This document shows positions 59,703 through 64,000 of a DNA stretch of 64,000 nucleotides, in pieces; the stretch's first letter is position 1, and every line of letters starts with the position of its first letter. The notes under the pieces were generated by a model. That model was not told the DNA's origin, did no database searches, and was given only the letters and a program-made list of their open reading frames with translations. Origin of the DNA: Theobroma cacao (lineage: Eukaryota; Streptophyta; Magnoliopsida; Malvales; Malvaceae); the NCBI RefSeq assembly GCF_000208745.1, contig NC_030851.1:17724546-17788545 (forward strand), read 5' to 3'. The position numbers were made by a program, and so were the translations under genes.

Positions 59703-62347
59703 TGTCACAACCCAAATTCTAGACCATGACAGGCGCATGAGCCTAATGGACATAGCCCACTAAGCCCAAGCAAGCTTCTTTACATAATCCCATTCACCAT
59801 CCCTTCAATTTTTCATCACCATTACTAGACCAACATTTGTAACTTGCAACTAGACGTATTTTCATAATACAACATCGATACCAAAAATTTACATTTGTAT
59901 GATCTCAAAATAAGGTTATTCATAGCAATCTCATAATGGCACCATCATTCCAAACTATACATGCATCGTTGGCAAGTGATTCCTAGCAATTTACATTTAA
60001 CGTACATGTACTAATATAAAAGACTTCTTACGACCAGCGGAGTGACTTTGGTGAGGGTATTGCTATTGAATGCCATGATACCTACCAAAAGTGAATGCAA
60101 GTGGACGCCTTAGTCTCGGTCCCAACTATCTACGGATCTGAAGACATGCAATTTAAAAGAGTGAGTATAAACTCAATGAGTGAACATAAGAAGGGAACAA
60201 GCAACGATAAGGAATGTTTTAGAAAACATGATGCACTTACGATAAAACCATGCAATTTAGTATATTTTTTTTGTTAAAACCCCTCATTCCAAACTTTGAA
60301 TGTTTAATCCCTTAATGTTACAAGATCCATGATAAACCATGAAGTTGAATAGAATGAGAATTTCAACAATGACCAAGCAAGACAAGCAAACAAAGGGTTT
60401 TCTTGCTGTAGCAAAAAGGTAGTCTTGGTTTGCATATGTTTCGATTTTTCAAGCATAAATCCCACTACAGAAGTCCAATTGACATTATTTTTGGGTCATT
60501 AAAAATCTAAGAGACTGGGATACTTTGATGTTTACCACTTTGCCTAGTTCTGATTGGAAGGTGGTCAAAATCGTTGTCAAAGTGAAAGCACTGCATCAGG
60601 ATTTTAGAACTACCCGAGAGTTTCTCGCTGCAGTGAGAAACATCATCATATTTCTCACTGCAGCGAGAATCAGGCTAGTGCAACCCCCCTCTAACCCGAG
60701 AGTTTCTCGTTGTAGCGAGAAACAGAGCAACTCAGTCAAAAAGGATCTTGTTACATCAAAAGCCATTTTCTTGCTGAAATAAAAAGCAATTTGGGAGCAA
60801 TTAACAATGCCAACATACAACACAATCACAATTATGTTCATAAACTTTCTATAACATATAGATATTTGTATATACATACATCATCATGCATACCATCCCA
60901 CCACACTCAGCTCATGTGCACTCCCTACACGCACAAGGCAATATCATCATCATGTGCACTCTCTATTTGCACATTTCAATATCATTATCATGTGCACTCC
61001 TACTCGCACTTTTCAATATCATCACACGCACTCCCACCCACATCATTACCAGCATGTGCTCTCCCACACCACACGCGCACGGTTATACTTATTACACGAT
61101 ATTATTTATCAAGGCACAACACATATGTATGTATACCAATGAAATAAACGAGTACGTGGACTCATCACAGTCACATTTCACAATGCAAAATGTTTCATTA
61201 AAAGCTTGTTCCCGTATACATTTTAAAGAAAAAGATAATTAAAACCGTTCAAGTAATTCACTCAAACGTTTACACATTTATCCCAAATCATTTTAATGCA
61301 AGTTTACTCACTGGTATTTGTTAAATATTTACCCAACTCCAACTTCCTCTAATGGTCCAAATAGGGCGGTGGGGCTTCGTTGGAACCTATCATCCCATTA
61401 GCATCACAATTAACTTAATTCACATAATCATAATTCTAAAAGCTATCTCCTAAATCATGTTCTACTAGTTATTCTTAACTAGCTTGCAATTGCCATTAAG
61501 CGGCTATTTACTTTCACTATTCTAATCACACTAAAGATGAATAAATATCCTCAACTATAAAATATTCACAAATGTATCCACTAGCCATTTTCAACAACTT
61601 AAAAAAAATCAACTCTAATTCACTACTTAGCTTAGTAGCTTTGTAATTGAGTTTCTTTCCAAAAATTTTCAAGCTATTATAGAAGCTCCCTCTTTCTCTC
61701 TCTAAAACACCTAGCTAGTGAGAGGAAGTATGGAAGTAAGACTTTTCAAGGGTTTTAAAGGAAGAGAGTGAAAGAGCATAAAAGGTTCTATGAAAAGAAG
61801 CACAAAAACATGAAAATGGGAGCTAACTTGAAAGAAGTTATGGAGGTTTCAAAACAAGCTTCCATGAAGGATGAAAAAAACATGAGATGGGAGGAAGAAG
61901 AAGAAGAAGTAGCTAGAAAAATGAGAAGAAGCAGCTGAAAAATGATATTTATAGCTAAAGCTTATCCAACTCCACTTAAATTATGAAAATGCCCTTAACA
62001 AGTTGGCTTTGTCTCCCTCCAATCCTTTGTGCAATCTTTTTACTCTTTTGACATTGAGACAAAGTCCATAATAGTCTAGAAATACTCAGGTTCATGAAAA
62101 CTTAAAAATTTTGACTTGAGATAAAAAATGACCATTTTACCCCTACCTTGGAAATCATCATTATTTCTATTTTTTTTATCATTTTATCCTAATTTTCATC
62201 ATTCATTTATGCCTTAGGCCTACTTAGGCCTTAATATTGTCTGTAAGCATACTTCTAAGGGCTCACTAAGGAAATGATGAAATTACCCCTAGTTCGTGAT
62301 ATCGCGTCTACTTCTAACTATGAGTCTATAAAGATTAAGGTCTCACA
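59703..62347 (-). repeat. 5' LTR of the chromovirus (2645 bp)
   Basis: It starts tgtcacaacccaaat and ends aaggtctcaca. Compared with the 3' LTR it has scattered substitutions and lacks the second copy of the 147-bp segment. Inverted-repeat words of the TTTCTCGCTGCAGTGAGAAA type are at 60621-60640, 60651-60668 and 60703-60722. No coding is credible inside it. Confidence 0.92.
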
Positions 62348-62383
62348 ATCTAGACCACCATACTCAAAGTATAATGAAAAAGA
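62348..62383 (-). pseudogene. 36-bp remainder of the copia protease between two insertions
   Basis: The minus-strand reading SLYFEYGGLD joins in frame, across the chromovirus and its target duplication, to DEVTVGDG at 51771 downward. The fit supports the same copia element on both sides. It is bounded at 62384 by the poly(A) end of a LINE. Confidence 0.65.
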
Positions 62384-64000
62384 TTTTTTTTTTATGTTGA
62401 ATATTCTTGCAAGTCCCAGCTACCCTGTAATCTGTTTATTAATGATCGAAAAAATTGAGTACAATGAGGAGGGGGACATCAACCGAACCTCCAAAATTAC
62501 ATGAATCCAAGAAAAGATTAAAGAAATGCCTATAGTGAAATGGTTCAGTTTATGTGCATAACTATGAATGCAATCATAAAACTGAAACCCATCACTTTCA
62601 CAAGATTCTAAATAATCCTCAAAATAAAGCTAATAAAATAAATAAGGAGTACTACTCCTTTACATTTATTTAAATCTAACATATGGTAAATTACTTTTAC
62701 CTAATGTTAAAATTCTCCTTAATTTTCCTTAGGCTTCCTCAAAAACTTGAAGACCATGATGTTGGTGACTACGATTTGCTAACCAGTCAGCTGCTTTATT
62801 ACCTTCCTTATGGATGTGGGAGATCCTGAATGAGAAAAGTTTCAATTGTTGTCGTATCGATGCCTATAAATACCTACTATCATGTGAGCTAATGTGTCCC
62901 TCCTTTAACATTTGAATAACAATCATAGCATCCATCTCAATCCATAATCGTGAAATATTATTCTCCTGGCATAATAATAATCCTCTATGCAAGGCTAACA
63001 ACTCTGCTTGTAGGGAATTTTTAGCTCCCAAATTTTCAGAAAATGCAAATACTAACGTGCCTGTATGATCAAGTAACAATCCACCACTAGCAGCATTCTG
63101 AAAATTATTTATAGAGCTACCATCAACATTCAACTTAAACTCACCTGTCGATGGCTTATGCCAAGATATTATTTTAGGCAGACTGAATACTTTTCTTGGA
63201 AAAGTTAATCCCCACATCTGAGCTATCTGAATATCACCCCGCCATTGCCAACGTTGGAACTGCCTCCCATGAAATAACTGATGAATAAGCTTCAAAATTC
63301 GCCATATCACACGGTTCAGATACATGCCCAGTGATCTATGTTTAGCATCATTTCGCTCCATCCAAAAGAACCAAAAAATAAAGAGAAAGATTAAGATACG
63401 TATGTGGCCATTCCTCGTATAATCTCCAAAATATATCCATGCCCATATAATCTAAATAATGTTTTGGGGATTGATCACAAAAATTTGAAAAAGATTTGCA
63501 AAATAGTGCCAAACCTATTTTGCAACTAGATTGTCCCACATTACATGTAGAAGTGTTTCCTCTGAATTACAACATTGACATTTACATGCAAACTGGAATC
63601 CTTTAATTTTCAGTCGCATCTCCACCGGAATCCAATCGCGAATTAACCTCCATAGAAAGAATGAAGCTGATAACGGGATGCATCTATGCCGGATGTAGTC
63701 AAACACAGGGTTCACTGAATGTCATTGCCGTATTACATCCCAAGCACTTTTAGTAGAAAAATGGCCATTAGACATTGGTACCCAATAAGCCACGTCCTCA
63801 CATGATGTGTCAATCGAAATTTGCAAAATCTCCCTAATTAACTCTTCTAGCAACACTTACATTAATTTCTCCACATTCCATTTACCATTGCCAAAGAAAT
63901 AACAAACCTGAATCATAGAAGAGATAACTGATGGGAAACGATTGACGAGAGGCTCCTCTTCTATCCAGTAGTCATGCCAAAAGAATAGATTCCCCCTGCC
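62384..64000 (-). mobile_element. LINE (non-LTR retrotransposon) 3' part, minus strand, continues beyond the window
   Basis: The 3' end is a poly(A), seen as ten T at 62384-62393. Coding from the right edge: WVPMSNGHFSTKSAW near 63790, then a zf-RVT-type zinc region (63515-63715, FFLWRLIRDWIPVEMRL and ACKCQCCNSEETLLHVMW). The plant LINE RNase H follows (62729-63361): FKLNVDGSS with the first catalytic Asp, AELLALHRGLLL with Glu, and WIEMDAMIVI with Asp. The tail SHIHKEGNKAADWLANRS comes after one stop near 62876. The frame ends at 62729. RT and endonuclease would lie to the right. Stops at several points indicate a dead copy. Confidence 0.8.

Larger units (their letters stand above)
51772..62347 (-). 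mobile_element. Ty3/gypsy chromovirus (Tekay/Del-like), complete structure, defective
   Basis: A 10.6-kb element in minus orientation. It has LTRs at 51772-54553 and 59703-62347, a polypurine tract at 54554-54565, a primer site at 59681-59698, and gag-PR-RT-RH-IN-chromodomain between them. Target duplication: ATCTG (51767-51771) and ATCTA (62348-62352), one substitution. It was inserted inside the protease codons of a copia element. Every coding domain carries stops or catalytic changes. Confidence 0.93.

Noticed and set aside
62864..63361. A host RNase H gene
   Set aside because: The domain is preceded by a zf-RVT-type region and followed by a poly(A) tract in the same orientation, with stops. 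This is the layout of a plant LINE.

Overview
This window is plant nuclear DNA, almost certainly from a eudicot. It is AT-rich, carries one ordinary intron-containing nuclear gene, and is otherwise packed with plant-type transposable elements. The only gene I can support as functional is a 4-hydroxybenzoate polyprenyltransferase (COQ2/PPT1 family, ubiquinone synthesis). It has eight exons between 32707 and 35949, gives an uninterrupted 379-residue reading frame, and has both UbiA aspartate-rich motifs. I do not name a species.

Left part (1-30932). At 1-408 lies the edge of a chromovirus LTR. It sits in an Athila-like Ty3/gypsy element on the minus strand (409-5305), which is itself split by a Ty1/copia solo LTR (1377-3065, target duplication CAATT). 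A CACTA-like end follows (about 5310-6147). Next comes a tandem repeat with a 200-bp subunit inside a ~991-bp unit. It is split by a 13.9-kb SIRE-type Ty1/copia element (6641-20562, minus strand) with both LTRs, gag, pol and an env-like third region. That element was later hit by a 3.6-kb solo LTR (10962-14560, AAATC). A further LTR (21870-27759) carries a hAT-like remnant, a 2.9-kb solo LTR (24143-27087, ATTAA) and a small tRNA-derived SINE-like insert.

Middle (30933-38373). A 1.7-kb solo LTR (30933-32633, GTGAT) ends 73 bp before the COQ2 start codon, so the gene's proximal promoter is probably LTR-derived or LTR-disrupted. Downstream is AT-rich spacer with a hAT-like MITE.

Right part (38374-64000). 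A 4.3-kb solo LTR (38374-42693, GGCTA) and a 3-kb LTR (42741-45743) are followed by an RPA-like coding scrap, diverged tandem repeats and a second MITE copy in the opposite orientation. Two decayed copia elements then meet tail to tail at 48.8 kb. The minus-strand one is interrupted inside its protease by a complete, defective 10.6-kb chromovirus (51772-62347). Only 36 bp further on it is interrupted again by a LINE that runs off the window.

The elements do not work together as a pathway. The window is a record of successive insertions, LTR-LTR recombinations and decay around one housekeeping gene. The most useful observations are the exact insertion boundaries, the LTR abutting COQ2, a mosaic LTR, arrays of short palindromes in three unrelated LTR families, an orphan snRNA-type promoter module, and a duplicated stretch around the single N that looks like an assembly artefact.
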